Shown: positions 32,370 to 44,777 of the stretch, one piece after another | How positions within the stretch are numbered: the stretch's first letter is position 1 | How the letters are laid out: each line of letters starts with the position of its first letter | NCBI GenBank assembly: GCA_026770025.1 | Contig: JAMXDE010000038.1 | Coordinates: 310,001 to 374,000 of the forward strand | DNA from: Craspedostauros australis | Taxonomy: Eukaryota; Bacillariophyta; Bacillariophyceae; Mastogloiales; Achnanthaceae | DNA length: 64,000 nt | Direction of reading: 5' to 3' | Notes under the pieces: generated by a model | What the model was told of the DNA's origin: nothing | The model's input: the letters and a program-made list of their open reading frames with translations, nothing else | The model's database searches: none | Translations under genes and position numbers: made by a program

Positions 32370-33116
32370 TGTTGGAAAGTTCCGTAGACGGATACCTTGC
32401 AATCGTGGAAGACAGTGATGGCTGTTATGATGACAATTGCTATTTCATGACATTGCTCCTCTGATGCTCTTGGTGTCTCTCTCTCTGACTATGAGTTGGC
32501 GCACAAGATACTCTCTCGCCATTACTCGTATTCTCTCTCTCTCTTGATATTTCGCATCCACAACAAGCAATATTTCGTACTTGATATGTGATCTGTATTT
32601 GACACATGCTCAGCCGTCTTGTCCTCTACTGGCCCACTACTCTGCGAGTATTCGCCAATGTTTTGTCTAAACTCCTCCTTGTATATCTACGATCTTGATA
32701 TTTCTTGGCCATTGAATCTTTGCCTTCTTGATCTGATGTGGAGACAGCTGCCAACGTGGTGACATGATGACATCCTGTCAATGTCAGCTGTTGTCTTCCA
32801 TGGTCCTTCAGATTCCAGATTCCATTGATGATGCAGTGGTCTGGCGAGGGTGTTGTCATTTGAGGTTTAGTTGGGAAATATATCAAGCCTGACTCGATAT
32901 CACATGTTTTGTTGATGGATGGATGGACGATGTTCCTTATGCTCTCATAAATGGTTGTTCACAAATTTCCCCAAAATGTTGGTGGTTTTTGTGTGTCCGA
33001 ATTCGTGATGTGATTTCGATCAATCACAGTTCACTATCAACATGAATGTAGTTGCGCTGTCTGTGCATATAGTATAAGAGAACAATGAGTGAGCGATGCA
33101 CATACACATATGCACA
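32370..33116 (-). repeat. LTR-B, 5' LTR of the decayed copia element
   Basis: On the plus strand it starts TGTTGGAAAGTTCCG and ends near TATGCACA. It aligns with 10590-12605 (transposon removed) in the same orientation, including the GATGGATGGACGATGTTC and TATAAGAGAACAATGAGTG blocks. The outer boundary is uncertain by a few bases. Confidence 0.7.
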
Positions 33117-33117
33117 T

Positions 33118-33560
33118 TCCAACATTGGTAGCCTCATTCGCAGGGACATCATTGTTGGCAGGAGCCTTAGAAATCCTGGCATCACTGTCTGCAGTGGTGT
33201 CAACTGCATCAAGTGTGGGATCTGGTGGTGGCGCAATGCATGTTGGCAGAGTGATGCCATTGGCACTTGGAACAGTGGTGAAGTGGTGCAGATACATGCA
33301 GAACTTGCAGGCCTGGAAGTTGGCGACCCAATCGTCGTCGCCATCATCTCCACAAGCATGAAACCATGATCAAAGCTTCCACCTGCCATGGACATGGACG
33401 AGATTGCCACATCAATGCACCAATTGGGCATGGAACAAGTCATCATCACTGTTGAGCAAATTGTAGAATTCACCATCGGTGGTAGTCTTGAGGTCATCCC
33501 ACATGAGGGGAACCACGTCCAACTGAGCCACGCAGAGATGAGGGAGGCATCAACAAGAGC
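33118..33560 (-). pseudogene. Broken reading frame cut by LTR-B, unknown family
   Basis: One minus-strand frame can be followed from about 33560 to the LTR-B boundary with only two stops. It includes DVVPLMWDDLKTTTDGEF, FYNLLNSDDDLFHAQLVH, DDDWVANFQACKFCMYLHHF and ANGITLPTCIAPPPDP. The composition is protein-like but I do not recognise it. It may be a host or element gene that the LTR-B element interrupted. The claim rests on composition alone. Confidence 0.3.
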
Positions 33561-34336
33561 ATGGCGCTACCATTGTTGAAGCCATGATGGAAGGAAGAAG
33601 GAAGCAAGAATGGAGAGCATGGGCAAAGACGTTGAGGGAAGATACTGTGAATGCAACGGAATGTGATGTCCCTGAGCACTTGCGAAGAGAGGAAGTAATG
33701 AAAGATTCACGTGACACGTGAAAAAGCCATCACTTGTCACTATTGTGCGAGTGTGGCGTGTTTGAGATGGTACTAATGGTGGATTTAGAGTATTGGAGAT
33801 GTGATGATCTAGGTCTGTGGCAGCCGAGGTGCCTCCATCAGCATCTGTCATCATACGGAAGTACGTATACCAACAAGCGAGTTTGCAAAAGCTGAACACA
33901 ACAAAGCCAACTAAAAATACGCAAAAATACTAACTTCGACCAATTCGCGCTGTCATTATTTGTATTTTGGCACATTTCTGACAGCTGCATCATCCAAAAC
34001 ATAAGAAAATTAACAATTATGAACGCTTCCGAACACCTGATGTGACGTCACGATACAGAATTGCGGGAAGACATCCACGAACAGAGGGGAGGGACAGAAC
34101 GCACCGTGGATAAAAACCTGTCGGATCGACACACAGAATGGTATCGCATTCTGCTGTCGTGGTACCTGGCACTGTCAGAGATCAGTGACGAGCGCGCGAG
34201 TTTCGAAGGAAGGAAGAATCACTAAAAACAGGCAGTTTGGTTACCGCAACCCCCACTTTTGATGACGTCGTTGGTGTCTCAACACATGTCGCAAAAAAGA
34301 TAAGTGGAAATCATTTCACAACGGAGGAATATTATA
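33561..34336. other. Intergenic region, no gene recognised
   Basis: Only short frames are present. A TGACGTCA palindrome lies at 34043-34050. The 36-nt sequence shared with 25665-25700 lies at 34298-34333 (inverse orientation). Confidence 0.4.
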
Positions 34337-34498
34337 TTATAGTATACCACACGAGCTTGGTGCCAATAGTTCATTCTCGAGCGTCCAGGCCTCGACCGTC
34401 ACAGGAACGTGCGTTCCGGGGGTCTTCTGGATGTTGTTGCGCATTGTCGAAATTACTTTTGCGAGGTAAATCGCAGCCACCGATCCAGCCGCTGCCAT
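34337..34498 (-). CDS. Candidate small protein of 53 residues
   Basis: The frame runs from ATG at 34498 (MAAAGSVAAIYLAKVISTMR) to TAA at 34337-34339. It has a short hydrophobic segment at its start and ends SSCGIL. A good donor-like sequence (ATGTCTAAG|GTAAGTATGG) lies just upstream, but joining it to the available AG gives a frame with a stop, so any intron would lie in the leader. I do not recognise a family. The 36-nt shared sequence begins three bases beyond the stop codon. Confidence 0.3.
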   Translation of the reverse strand: MAAAGSVAAIYLAKVISTMRNNIQKTPGTHVPVTVEAWTLENELLAPSSCGIL

Positions 34499-35217
34499 CG
34501 TGTGCGAGTGACGCGATAACAACACCCATACTTACCTTAGACATGCTTGTTCTTGATCAACAAGGAGAATAGCAGAACGGAGGAGCTGGTCAATACACGG
34601 ATGAAACACTCCAGACTGTACGTGATCCCGTTCCACTTGGTGCACTAGTACCAAGTCTGTCTATAATTTTTGACTAGGTGTTTTTGCGCTTGTCGCAGAA
34701 TGCCGCCCTCCCCACACACACACCAACACAACACCCCCCAATCATCCACCACATCCTTGTGGCAAGGTATGGTAGGTCGTATGGTATAGTACGACCATGT
34801 ACTCATAGTATTACCACACTTCCACAACCCTTCTATCCCATTCCAATACAACACACGTTGGTGAATACGTTTGCGCCTCATCAGGTTGGGCGCGATTCAT
34901 GTCGGAGTCCGTGCCGTGTGCCGAATCGGTGGTGGTGATGGGACCGATCGTAATGATCGAGGATGTGATGGACGCAAACGGCATGCCCACTGCATGTACT
35001 CTCATACTCATCCACTGCTATACAATCATTAATATAATATAATATAATGTTCAACATTTGCAGTCTTGATACTAATACAGTATGATATAGAATATATATG
35101 ATCGAATGTTTGCAGAGTGCAAGCTTCCATGGGATGGATTGGAGGTGGTTGGCACCTCACTCACTCACTCATCCACTCCTGCATGTCCATCCGCCAATAG
35201 CATGGCAGAAGAACACT
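34499..35217. other. Intergenic, partly AT-rich
   Basis: No gene is seen. An AT-rich patch with repeated aatat units (about 35028-35100) lies downstream of the DUF1800-DUF1501 gene, on the side of its 3' end. Confidence 0.4.
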
Positions 35218-38200
35218 TCATTTGGATGGGCTGCCATCACCTCGCAGCTTGCGACGGGACGTCTTGAACGTTTGCCCCATGTCGTACAACGGAGCACCGG
35301 CACGTTCCCGGTTCGGCATGCAGTAGTCGAGGTCCTCCTTGCCCTCCACGCCCATCCATTCAGCGACACCGTTCATCATGGACTCGTAGCTCAGGTGAGG
35401 AATCAACCGACCTCGGCCGATGTTGTACGGGCCACCGAGGGTCATGTCCTCGGGGTACTTGCCAAGAATCTGCCCTCCCTTCACATCTCCGCCCATGGTG
35501 AAGTAGTTACCGCCCCACGCATGGTCGGATCCTTCCCCAGAGTTGGCGGTGAGGGTGCGAGCGAACTCAGACGTGAGCACCACGGTAACCTGATCCCACA
35601 TCCCCTGCGCCTTCATCTCCTTCTGGAACGTATCCAGGGCGGCGTTCAGGCTTTGGAACTCGTTCGCCTGCTGTGTTTTCAGCTGAGAATGATGATCCCA
35701 CGATCCCAGCTTCATGAAGAAGAGATCGCGGTCCGCCCCGCGACCTTCATGAGTCAAGATGAAGTTCGACACCGTCTCGAACTTGGTGCGGTAGTCGAAG
35801 TTTTGGATCGTGCTGAAGTCCTGAGTCAGCGGGACGTTACTGACGGTGTTCTTCAGGGTTTCGATATCACTGATGGCCTTGTGCAAGCCACCTGACCACA
35901 GCTCCCCGAACACGCTGCTGTGGACACCGGTCTGCTGGTTCATTCGAGCCACATGATCTTTCGCATCGAACACTTCGCCCTTCGGGCGCGGATTGAACTC
36001 TTGCATCCCCTCCGCGGATACGATCAGCGCTTCGACGGCCTGTCCAGGAACGCCGACGGTCGCCACGCTCGCATCCTGGATGGTGATTGGTTGCGGTTTG
36101 TAGCCCTTGGTGGCAAGCACGTCGCTCACTCGTCCCAGAATGCCAGTGGTCGGGGTCTTGTCCCAGGGATCGACGCGCTGAGTCTCTAGCTGCATCGTGT
36201 TGTGCGCAAATAGGTCGGTGTTGGAGAGTCGGTCGTAGTTCTCGGTCGTGACGGGCGTGTCCAACACCCCCATGTTGGCGAAGAAGGCCAAGTCGCCGCT
36301 CTTGTACAAGGATTCTACGACCGGGAGCTCTGGATGGATGGCGAATTCGGAGCATGGCTGCCCGCTGGCTTGGATGATGCGAGTGCGCTCTCCTTCTGTC
36401 AATGCGATCGTTGTTCGCTCCGAGTTGTACTGATCCAGCACCGTCAACCCGTTCCTGTTGCGCTGGGTGCACGTGTGCGGAGCGAGCATGTTGTACGAGT
36501 CCATGCCACCATCCAGCAGCACGTGCACGACTGCCTTGTAGCCCCTTGGCGATGGGGAAACCGGTGGCTGTGGCGGTCGGTCCGTGCCGGTGGTGCGCAC
36601 CAAGTTGGTGGCATGGAACTCCGGTGCTGTCACGATGAGCTGCAGGCCCTTCTCCATGGCCTTGGTTGGATTGGACTCGGCTGCCATGATCTGCTTCACG
36701 TAGTCTCTCTTGCTCATCGTAAGTCGGCCAGACGTCAGCAGCGTGGCAAGCTCGTCGATGGTCGCGTCGAGGTTGGACGTGCTGCCCGGCTCGTAGGTGA
36801 GGAAGCCGAAGCTGCTGTCAGAAACGTCACCCCAATTCACATTCTCTGGACACCAGTCAACGCGGGGACCGTACCCGCCGTAGCATTGGGTCAGGCCGTA
36901 TCGGATGAGGGAGTACATTCCGTTCATGCCGGTCACCTGGCGAGGGGGCGTCACGAGCTGGGCTTCAGGAGCGACGAGGTTGCCCCGCATGATCCGCCCA
37001 GATGGTTGGAACTCTGGCAGGAAGAACGAGAAGACGCTGCGGATCTCGTGCGCCATCTGACCAAGGCGGCTGCCGAAGAATTCATTCAGCTTCAGCAGGC
37101 CCTTGTCCACCCTTTGCTCGTAGTCCAGCGAGCGCAGGATTCCAGTCACCTTCAGCAGTGGCTCCTTCAATGCTCCATATGCTGGGTCAGCATCCAGAAT
37201 CACATCGCGGCTTTCTGGTGACAACAGGACCGCAGCAACAGCAGCGCCAAGATCACCGTAGCTTCCACTTCCGAAGGTTTTGGTGCCTCCAGCGCCGTTG
37301 TATGCGAACTGGCCGCTCTTGAAGGCGGTGGCGATGCTCTTGATGTAGTATGGCGATGGGTTGGAATTGCCGAACCGTTGCGCGAATCGCACTGCGAGGA
37401 ACGGCGCCGTGTTGGGGTGGTACATGTAATGATCAAGGACCGCGTCTGTTTCGTGATGTGCGTCACGGGGCTCCTCGTCCGACAGGCTGATGAAATGCGG
37501 CGGGTTGCGGAATGAAAGGTCCGCCCCGACCAACGAGACGGTCGATACCACGTTCTTGCGCAGCTGAGTCATGCCGTATTCGTCCACGATCTCGAAGACC
37601 GTGTCAGCGGAGAGTGGTTGGCCAGCTGGTGATGCCTCGAATCCGCCAATGTGCAGTGCCTGCAGGATGGCCTGATCAGAAGGCGAATCGTTGCCAGTGA
37701 ACACGGCTTCGTTGGAAACGGTCACCTCGCACACGCACATGTTATCCTCACTGACGATGCAGCCAGTTGTCGATGCGCAGTTGTTCACGACCGATTTGAA
37801 ATCATCCGACCAGTCCACGCGGAAGAGCGTTTTCGTGCTGGGTGACACGATGAGCTCAACCTGATCATCGCCATAGGATGGCGCGTGAACGATGCCGACC
37901 TTGCCATCTCCGCTGATCTTCGCCTTGAGAGTGCACGATTCGGATGTCCAGAAGTGATTTGGATCCCAGCACTTCGTGTATGTTGCTGAAGTATCCTGAC
38001 CTTCGCAATCGGGACGTGGCCATTCACTGCACAGTTGCTCGTCGCAGGCATCCAATGCTGTGGAGAACTTGGTGCGCTCGCCCCAGTACGCGTCGCCGTA
38101 GAAGTTGTTGGTTGGGTTCGTCTTGCAGCACGCGATGATCGCAGACTCGGTCCTGGGATCGGCGCACATGTATTCACCCCATTCCCAGTGTCGGATGATG

Positions 38201-39325
38201 GTCTTCGCGTTCTCGTAAAACGATTGGTGCACGCAAGGCTTGCGGATGTACTCGTAGTACATGCCGGCTGATACCTCCACGGTTCGCACGGTGTCGATGC
38301 GGCATTCCTCGCCAGAGCATTGAATTGGTTGATCCAGCACGATCTTGGTTTTGTAGTCACAGGATCCGTCTCCTCGAGGATTGCACAGCTTTGTGTAGAG
38401 TCCGCTGTTGCTTGCGTCGAGCTTGAACCGTTGCGCCGATGGATCTGTCTTCCATGCGTCGATGTCCGAGTGCAACTCTGGGTGTGGGTTGGGTCCAAGG
38501 AATCGGTAGACCGCACCTGGCTGGAGGAAGTGATCATCCGGGAGGTCGGCACACAGAGGGTATCCGTCACCGACGTACTTGCGGTTGAGTCCCATCTTGG
38601 GGAAGCGATCACGCCATTCCTCTCGGATGTACATGGGGTCGATGTAGTTTCTCCAGAGGTTTTCTGCATTTCCGCGGACTTGCTGTTGCTCGAATCCAGT
38701 CCACGCCCTTGCATATTCCTCTGCGTGTTGTTGGGTAAGAAAGGAAGGGAGGATGGGTGGATAGAAGGGAGAGGGAAGCAATCATAGTACGTACAGTAAC
38801 CAATTCATCATCATGGGGTTGCGTCGTGGCGCAGTGGTCATTGGTTGAGAGTAAATGGAGTACCATACAGGCAAAGTGAGTCGATGGGTTGGCAAGAGCA
38901 GATCAGGACGTCCATGAGCAGAGCAGCGCAGAGCACACCATCGCTACCGGTGCCAGTATCCACATCATGGCGTTTCCAGGTGAAGTCATCTCCATCGGTA
39001 TCGTAGCCTCGTCTCACTCACCGATGTCCTCATTCGTGTACACGCGCTTGGGGTTGCCAGCTTCGTCCAGGATCTTTGTGCCGTCCATGTTGAGTTGGAA
39101 CAAGCCGGTCGTGAAGAGCTGCATCACCTCACGGGCGAAGTTTTCATCGGCGTATTCCACCACTCCGTCGCGCTGATACACGAATGCAGTTGATTGACTG
39201 TTGTAGTATGTGAGCATGTTGGCCATCAAGGGGTTGTACGAGACTTCCTTGAGCACGTCACGGTAGTTCCCAAATGCATGACGGACCTGTTGCGTGTTGG
39301 TGTGAAAGTGGAGAGAGATAGCACC

Positions 39326-39368
<43 letters not shown>

Positions 39369-42300
39369 GTTGAAATGAGAACAGGGTTAGATACATGGGT
39401 GGGTTGAATGAAGGATTGATTCATCACCGTGACCAATGATAGCATCGACGAGAGCATCAGTAGAGGAATCAAAGTCGAGACAGATGTGCTGCGTGATCGT
39501 GAATAGATTCACGCAGATAACATGGAACCCCACCATGGAATGTATTGTACTTACGAAGGTATCGTAGTAAACCAGGAATGGTTCGGTGGAGAGGTCTGCA
39601 TCAGCACCGTCGGGAGTGATGACGAGGATCTGCGACAATGCCCACGCCATGCGTTGGCGGAGCTGATCCACTTCATTCTCGACTGTGGCCTTGAGCCATA
39701 CATATTTGTTCTGGTGCTCGAACAGCTCGTAAGATGTGGCGAAGCGACGAGTGTAGGCATCGAATGAACCTCGGTTGATCCAGCCTCCGTTTGTGACACT
39801 GCCTCCGTTGGTTGGATCGTTGGCCACTTCGTATGGGCTTCCGCACACGACCGTTCCGACACCTGACAGCGAACCGTATCCCTGTGTGAGTTCCGGATCG
39901 CCTGGTTCCAGCAAGGTGACGCCGAAGATCTTCGCCATTTCTTCATTGCGCATCTCGCGTGGCAACTGGTAGAAGTTGACCTCATCACCCAATCGCCACG
40001 GACCGCCAAAGCCGCCCTTCTTGTTGTTCCAGCGAGACATTTCATGCCACCCGGGAAAGTTGAGACGAGCGCTGCCCTGTTTGGCAAATGCGGCAATGGG
40101 TGTTGGGCCGCCGTTATGCCCGCCGTTGACCCATTCGGTGAAGTCGTACACGTTCAGGTGATCTTGGTGCACATTCTTCCAGCAGTCACCGTCGTCGTCT
40201 TGGACCATGAAATCGATGGCAGTATCACGCTGTCCGTCTGGGCATTGTCGATCATCGTCCCACAGCCAAACATCCATCATGTAAGGATTCATGTCGTTCT
40301 GCTCGCTCAACCACGCTTTGGTGTTGGATATCAGGGCGGAGAACATGGTTGCGACACCAGCGTTGACAGCTCCCAATTCAGCGCTGTTGCACGTGACTGG
40401 GATCCAGCGGGAACGAGAGTACTGGTCGCATGGCTTTGGGTCGGTCAGCTTCTGTCGTGCTTGGTCGAGTCCCTGGACAGCATACCAGTATCGCGTGGTT
40501 GCGGAACTATCATCCTCGGTGCCTCCGGTCTCCTTGTACAGTTTGCGGATGAGATCTTCGGTCAGTGTGAAGTAGCCGGTCTCAACATCGGGTGCGCGGT
40601 TCACCCAGCCCATCAGCGGTGAGCAAGCGGAGGGTGATGTCGAGACGTAGCAGTTGTCTTCGTTCAGGAAGGTTCGTGGGGTGTTGGCGCAGTGCGCTGT
40701 CTCGTACGGATCGAGGAGGTCGGCATGATCTGCGAAGACCTGGCCACCGCCATCTGGGAGGACATTCTCGAGCGTGTTGTCCAACAACTTGAAGCGTGGA
40801 TCATGGATCAGCATGTCGTCGCCTGTTTGATGCGATGTTGTTGTTGTTGGTGGTGGTGTTGTTGGTGGTGGTAGTAGTAGTTGTGTGATGATTTGGTTGC
40901 GAAGGTTCATGTTTCAGCACAATCAAGCAGCGGCAAGTGCGTAAAGAGGAGAAACAGAAGCAGCAGGGACATTGGAATGGTGAGATAGGGTGATGGTGGG
41001 GGACATGTCTGTAGGCTTGGGGCACCTCTGTTGACGTACCGTGTTGGACAAAGACAGGCACATTCGGTTCAAAGGTTGCTGTGTTGCATTGCGAGTCTGC
41101 CATGCTGTTCGCGAGGATGTAGTGTCGCAACGGGAGGTATTCGTCATAGTCCAAATAGTATTGCTGGTCGATGGGCTTCAGAATCTGCGATGAGGTGGGA
41201 ACGTTCAGCACGATGCTGTCGCTTGATGCGAGGATGGCGTCCTTGGCCGCGCTGGTGACGAACGGATTCACCAAGAACGCTTCCTCCCATTGGAAGGCCG
41301 GGAGTGCCGGGTCCTTGAAGATCATTCTGTGACACTCCGTCCTGTCCGCGTTTTCAACGTAGATGGATCCGTCGACCCAGCAGATAGTGTACAAACCATC
41401 CTGATCCCACCGTGTGGTGGGAACATATGCTTCGCTGTCGGAGTCGTGCGCATAGTCGTAGTCGTACATGGTGAAGTCAACGATGGTGTAAAGTCTTGCA
41501 ACACCATTGCGGACCTTGGAAATGGCGCGCAGACGTTGCCCGTTTGATCCCGTGACGGTCTTGAGTTCGATGAAGGTCCCGATGTCCTTGTCGATGAAGA
41601 CCTCGTGGCGGTATCTGGTGCCAACTTCGCATGGTTGGGTGGTGCGACCGATGATGGTTGGGATCTCGAATTGCGCATTCAAAAACTGGCGGAACAAGGC
41701 GCGATGGGATTGGATTGGCGTTTTGGTTGTATCCTGCTGGTCTTCGATCCACTTGGCGAAGACATCGTTCAAGTCCGAGAATGACGATGCATCGTATTCC
41801 GCCTCCATCTGATCGAGGGCTGCGCTCGTCACACCGAATGTTGTTTGCTCCAAGAAGCGAGAGATGATGTCCCGGTCTGAGTACGCCGGCGCATCGAAGG
41901 TCTTGAGCTCGTAGGTGTGGCCCTCCTCTGGAGCTGGCAGTTGGGCCGTGCAAGCGCTTTCTCCGCATTGGTCGACTTGGACCGAGTTGGGAGATGATTC
42001 CATTGCTTCCGTGGAGCCGACCACTTTCCAAGGTTTGTTGTTGTAGGGTCGTGCAATTGGCTGGAAGGACGTCATGGATGAGGAGACACGGATGAGGGTG
42101 CACAAAGGAGTAGAATGCGTAATTCGGATGCTCCCAGGGCTGACTGCCACTGCGGGTTGCGATTCATCGCTGGGGCACGAATAGGTCTGTACCGCTGCCG
42201 CGTCACCAGAGTCGGTGGTGTTACTAGTATCTTCGCTCACGTCTGGTACTGGAGTTTCGGTTGCGGGAGAGATGGGGTCGTCCTCGTCCGATACCCCGTC

Positions 42301-42684
42301 GCGAAAGTCGACGCCGGAGGATGGTGAGTCGGTAGGCAGTGAATCGGTGCTATCGTCGTAGTAGATTGGGGTTTCTGGTTTGCCATCAGCATTGTTTCTT
42401 GGACTGACACCGCCATTGGTACTACTACCACCACTGCTGCTGCTATTGCTACTACTACGGCCACTTGTACGTCGGGTTGCCAAAATGGTTCCAGAGATGA
42501 CGACCGCGAGGACCAGTAGTGACACGGCCAGCCACACCCGCAGGCGGCGGGAGTTGCCCGGGCGATGGCTGCTGTTTCCTGAAGTATCGGCGGGATCGGT
42601 GCCTGGCGGTAGACGACCCACGACGGCGGAGACGCCATCGCCGTTTGGTGCCAGTTGATTCAAGCCAGGTGATGATGTGTGCAT
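35218..42684 (-). CDS. Membrane-anchored DUF1800-DUF1501 fusion protein, four exons
   Basis: I join 42684-41040, 40822-39555, 39286-39022 and 38720-35218 (2226 residues). All introns are GT..AG with consistent phases (1, 0, 1), and the last junction restores YTNEDIEEYARAWTGF, the DUF1800 pattern. A cytosolic N-terminus is followed by one membrane segment (about 49-70) and a Ser/Thr-rich linker. DUF1800 begins near residue 266 (DRDIISRFLEQTTFG) and includes FAREVMQLFTTGLF; its C-terminal part has NTAPFLAVRFAQRF. DUF1501 occupies about 1784-2215: VVHVLLDGGMDSYNM, then MKLGSWDHHSQ, then VTVVLTSEFART and DHAWGGNYFTMGGDVKGG. In bacteria the two families are often neighbouring genes for exported proteins; DUF1501 relates to the alkaline phosphatase/sulfatase fold. 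The activity is unknown. An in-frame ATG 25 codons upstream (42759) is an alternative start. Confidence 0.88.
39329..39367. repeat. (AG)n microsatellite in intron 2 of the DUF1800-DUF1501 gene
   Basis: About 19 uninterrupted AG units lie within the intron between 39555 and 39286, some 45 bases upstream of the acceptor as read on the minus strand (as CT, a long pyrimidine/purine alternation). Confidence 0.95.
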
Positions 42685-43247
42685 GGCGGCTTGGCTGGTT
42701 GGACTTGTTCTTTGCTCAAAGACAGCTTCGTTGGTATGTTTGTGGGATGTGCAAAGCAATGATCATCGATTGATCACTCTCTCCTTGTTTCTTGAGTCTT
42801 GCTGAAACACCTGTTGATGAAGTAAGGAGCAGAGGTACATGTTGGATGACACACGGTGCGTCAAGAGTGCAATGCTGGGCGATGGGTGCACAAAATACCC
42901 CTCTCTGCGGTGCGTGCCCTCTTGCCAACCTTGCTTTGGTGATGCCGGACCGATGCAAAGATCGAGAGACGCCAAGGCTCTCTCTCTCTCTCTTGGTGTG
43001 CCTGGATTCCTTGCACGGCTGCCGATAAAGCCCAGGTCGTTCACGCAGAGAGTTTTGTGGTTGCGTTTTTGTTGTTCCAGAGAGAAGCGAAGTGATGTGC
43101 ACGAATCAAAGAAGGTCGCCACGGAAAGCACCTTTCGGGTCACGAATCAATCACGTTGTGTGGGGCAACAGAAGGTCGCTATCGCAACGTTGCCCACTCT
43201 GATCCCTCTTTCTTGATACTCACACTTGTACTCGCGAATAATACCTT
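42685..43247. other. Intergenic region between two minus-strand genes
   Basis: It should hold the promoter of the DUF1800-DUF1501 gene and the 3' end of the sulfotransferase transcript. A ctctctctct run lies at 42980-42993. No further gene is recognised. Confidence 0.4.
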
Positions 43248-44777
43248 TTACCAGCCCTCCCGTTGGAGATGCGTGTCAAAACAGGCGTGGCCACAGCCCA
43301 AATCTCTCTCGTAACAGCTCTGTGCTGACTTGTCTGCCTGCAGAACGCCGTCGGAACTGCATGGAAAGTGGATCTCGGTCTCGCACAGCTCGTGGATGCG
43401 TTGCTTCAGTTCGCGATATTCCAGCAATCGCATTTCAAACTTGTGCCTCCCGATCGCATCGATTGTGCGGTCCAAGCTCGCATCGGCCACCGCATGCAGC
43501 AGGTAGTCACCGTAGTTCATGGCGCGCCACGTGTCGCCGGCAAGGAATGCCTGCACGGTCGTTGGCAATTCCTTCAACGGTGGTGGCGATTCCAACCGGA
43601 TGCAATGCTTCGGCTCTGCACCGACGGGCATGTACGAAGTGCCAGCGACCTTGGAGGAAGCCACAAGGATGTCTGCCAACGTGACTCCCATGCGCATCGA
43701 GAGCGCCACCAACGACTCGTCCATTCGTTCCACCACCAGGAGGAAATCGTAGTGTTGCATGATGCTCTCCACATTCTGTGTGACTGACAGGGACGAAAAG
43801 CGGTCTGCAACCTTGCCGTGGCTGTTTCTCTTGTCGCCATTGCCGTCGTCGTCGTTGATGAGCCGCAGTACTTGGGTTGGCGTTGTGCTGGAGTATGCCG
43901 AGTACTGCGGGATGCGCTGCAGTGTCAAATAGCTCAATTGAAAGCCACCGCGTCCGCTGGATCTTGCGTTTGCGCCATCTTGGATGCGCTCGTCCATGCC
44001 TTCCAGCTGTTGCAGGATGATCGTCGCGTTGTGCTTGTCTTCGTGCTGCTGCAATCGCGAGAAATGATACCACAGGAAGCTCAGTGCGCGCTGCCGCGGA
44101 TGGCGGATCGACGAAAAGAGGTACGATTCGGTCCCGTGGCGGTACTTGTATCTGCGCTCGGTGGGGAGCCCGTGTTCGTACAGCACCGGGATATCGCCGT
44201 ATCGTTTCGAGATGCGCAGTGCGACAGCCGCAGATGTGGTGGATGCTGTCTTCGGCACCTTGACGAGGATGATGCCACGCTTGTACGCATCCTGCACGGG
44301 GTTGCTGTAATGCGTGGCCCACGTCCCGTTGGAACGGTCCGACCATATCCTGACGAGCTCCTGCGCCTTGTTCTGAATGCATTCCTCCGATAGACAGATC
44401 GTGGAGTCGATAACGGCCTTCGTGGTCAGTATCGACGACGTTCGCGATGATGGCCGCGCTGGACGAGCGACAATCTCTCTTCCGTCTTGCACAGCCTGCG
44501 CTCTTGTATTGGTGTGCTTCGAATTGCCCCCATCCCTCTCATTGCCTATGCGTTGATCTTGGCTGGCCGTTGTGCGGACCTGCTGCTCAAGTTGCGATTG
44601 CTGCAGGGACGCTGTGTTGCTGAGCAGGAAGTAGATCGACAAGCACGCCGCGCAAAGAATGATAATCACACGCCGGTTGCTGATCCCATGCCACTGCCGA
44701 TCATCCAGCCGTTCGTGCATATGTTTATGTTCAGCCTGAGGTTGCTTCTGTTTCTGGTGCCGACGCTGCGCCGACAT
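43248..44777 (-). CDS. Type II membrane sulfotransferase-family protein
   Basis: This single-exon gene encodes 509 residues. A basic cytosolic tail precedes one membrane segment (about 37-54), then a stem region, then the catalytic domain, the layout of Golgi sulfotransferases. The 5'-phosphosulfate loop reads ILVKVPKTASTTSAA (about 168-180), and the 3'-phosphate binding segment reads SSIRHPRQRALSFLWYHF (about 215-232). Both match the PAPS-binding pattern (K-x-x-K-x-x-S/T and R-x-P-x-x-R-x-x-S-x-Y/F). The protein would transfer sulfate from PAPS to a carbohydrate, as in the galactose or heparan/chondroitin sulfotransferase group; the acceptor is not predictable. It is likely relevant to sulfated cell-surface polysaccharides, an inference from the family only. 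Confidence 0.82.
   Translation of the reverse strand: MSAQRRHQKQKQPQAEHKHMHERLDDRQWHGISNRRVIIILCAACLSIYFLLSNTASLQQSQLEQQVRTTASQDQRIGNERDGGNSKHTNTRAQAVQDGREIVARPARPSSRTSSILTTKAVIDSTICLSEECIQNKAQELVRIWSDRSNGTWATHYSNPVQDAYKRGIILVKVPKTASTTSAAVALRISKRYGDIPVLYEHGLPTERRYKYRHGTESYLFSSIRHPRQRALSFLWYHFSRLQQHEDKHNATIILQQLEGMDERIQDGANARSSGRGGFQLSYLTLQRIPQYSAYSSTTPTQVLRLINDDDGNGDKRNSHGKVADRFSSLSVTQNVESIMQHYDFLLVVERMDESLVALSMRMGVTLADILVASSKVAGTSYMPVGAEPKHCIRLESPPPLKELPTTVQAFLAGDTWRAMNYGDYLLHAVADASLDRTIDAIGRHKFEMRLLEYRELKQRIHELCETEIHFPCSSDGVLQADKSAQSCYERDLGCGHACFDTHLQREGW

Larger units (their letters stand above)
27530..33116 (-). mobile_element. Decayed Ty1/copia retrotransposon with 5' LTR-B
   Basis: In minus-strand order it has an LTR-B (33116-32370), a leader frame (32270-31947), a gag frame (31950-31099) and pol sequence in at least four frames to about 27530. 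The pol part shows zinc knuckles, protease DSGA, integrase, and the beginning of RT (KKDFSSMDTRKVYSKIK, then a shifted KCKWVFK-like segment). Several frameshifts and one stop inside the gag zinc region show that it is inactive. RT catalytic sequence and most of RNase H are missing, and a tRNA-like sequence and an inverted LTR-B fragment follow. It is a different copia lineage from the one at 655-5739: the LTR differs and the protein is only moderately similar. Confidence 0.85.
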
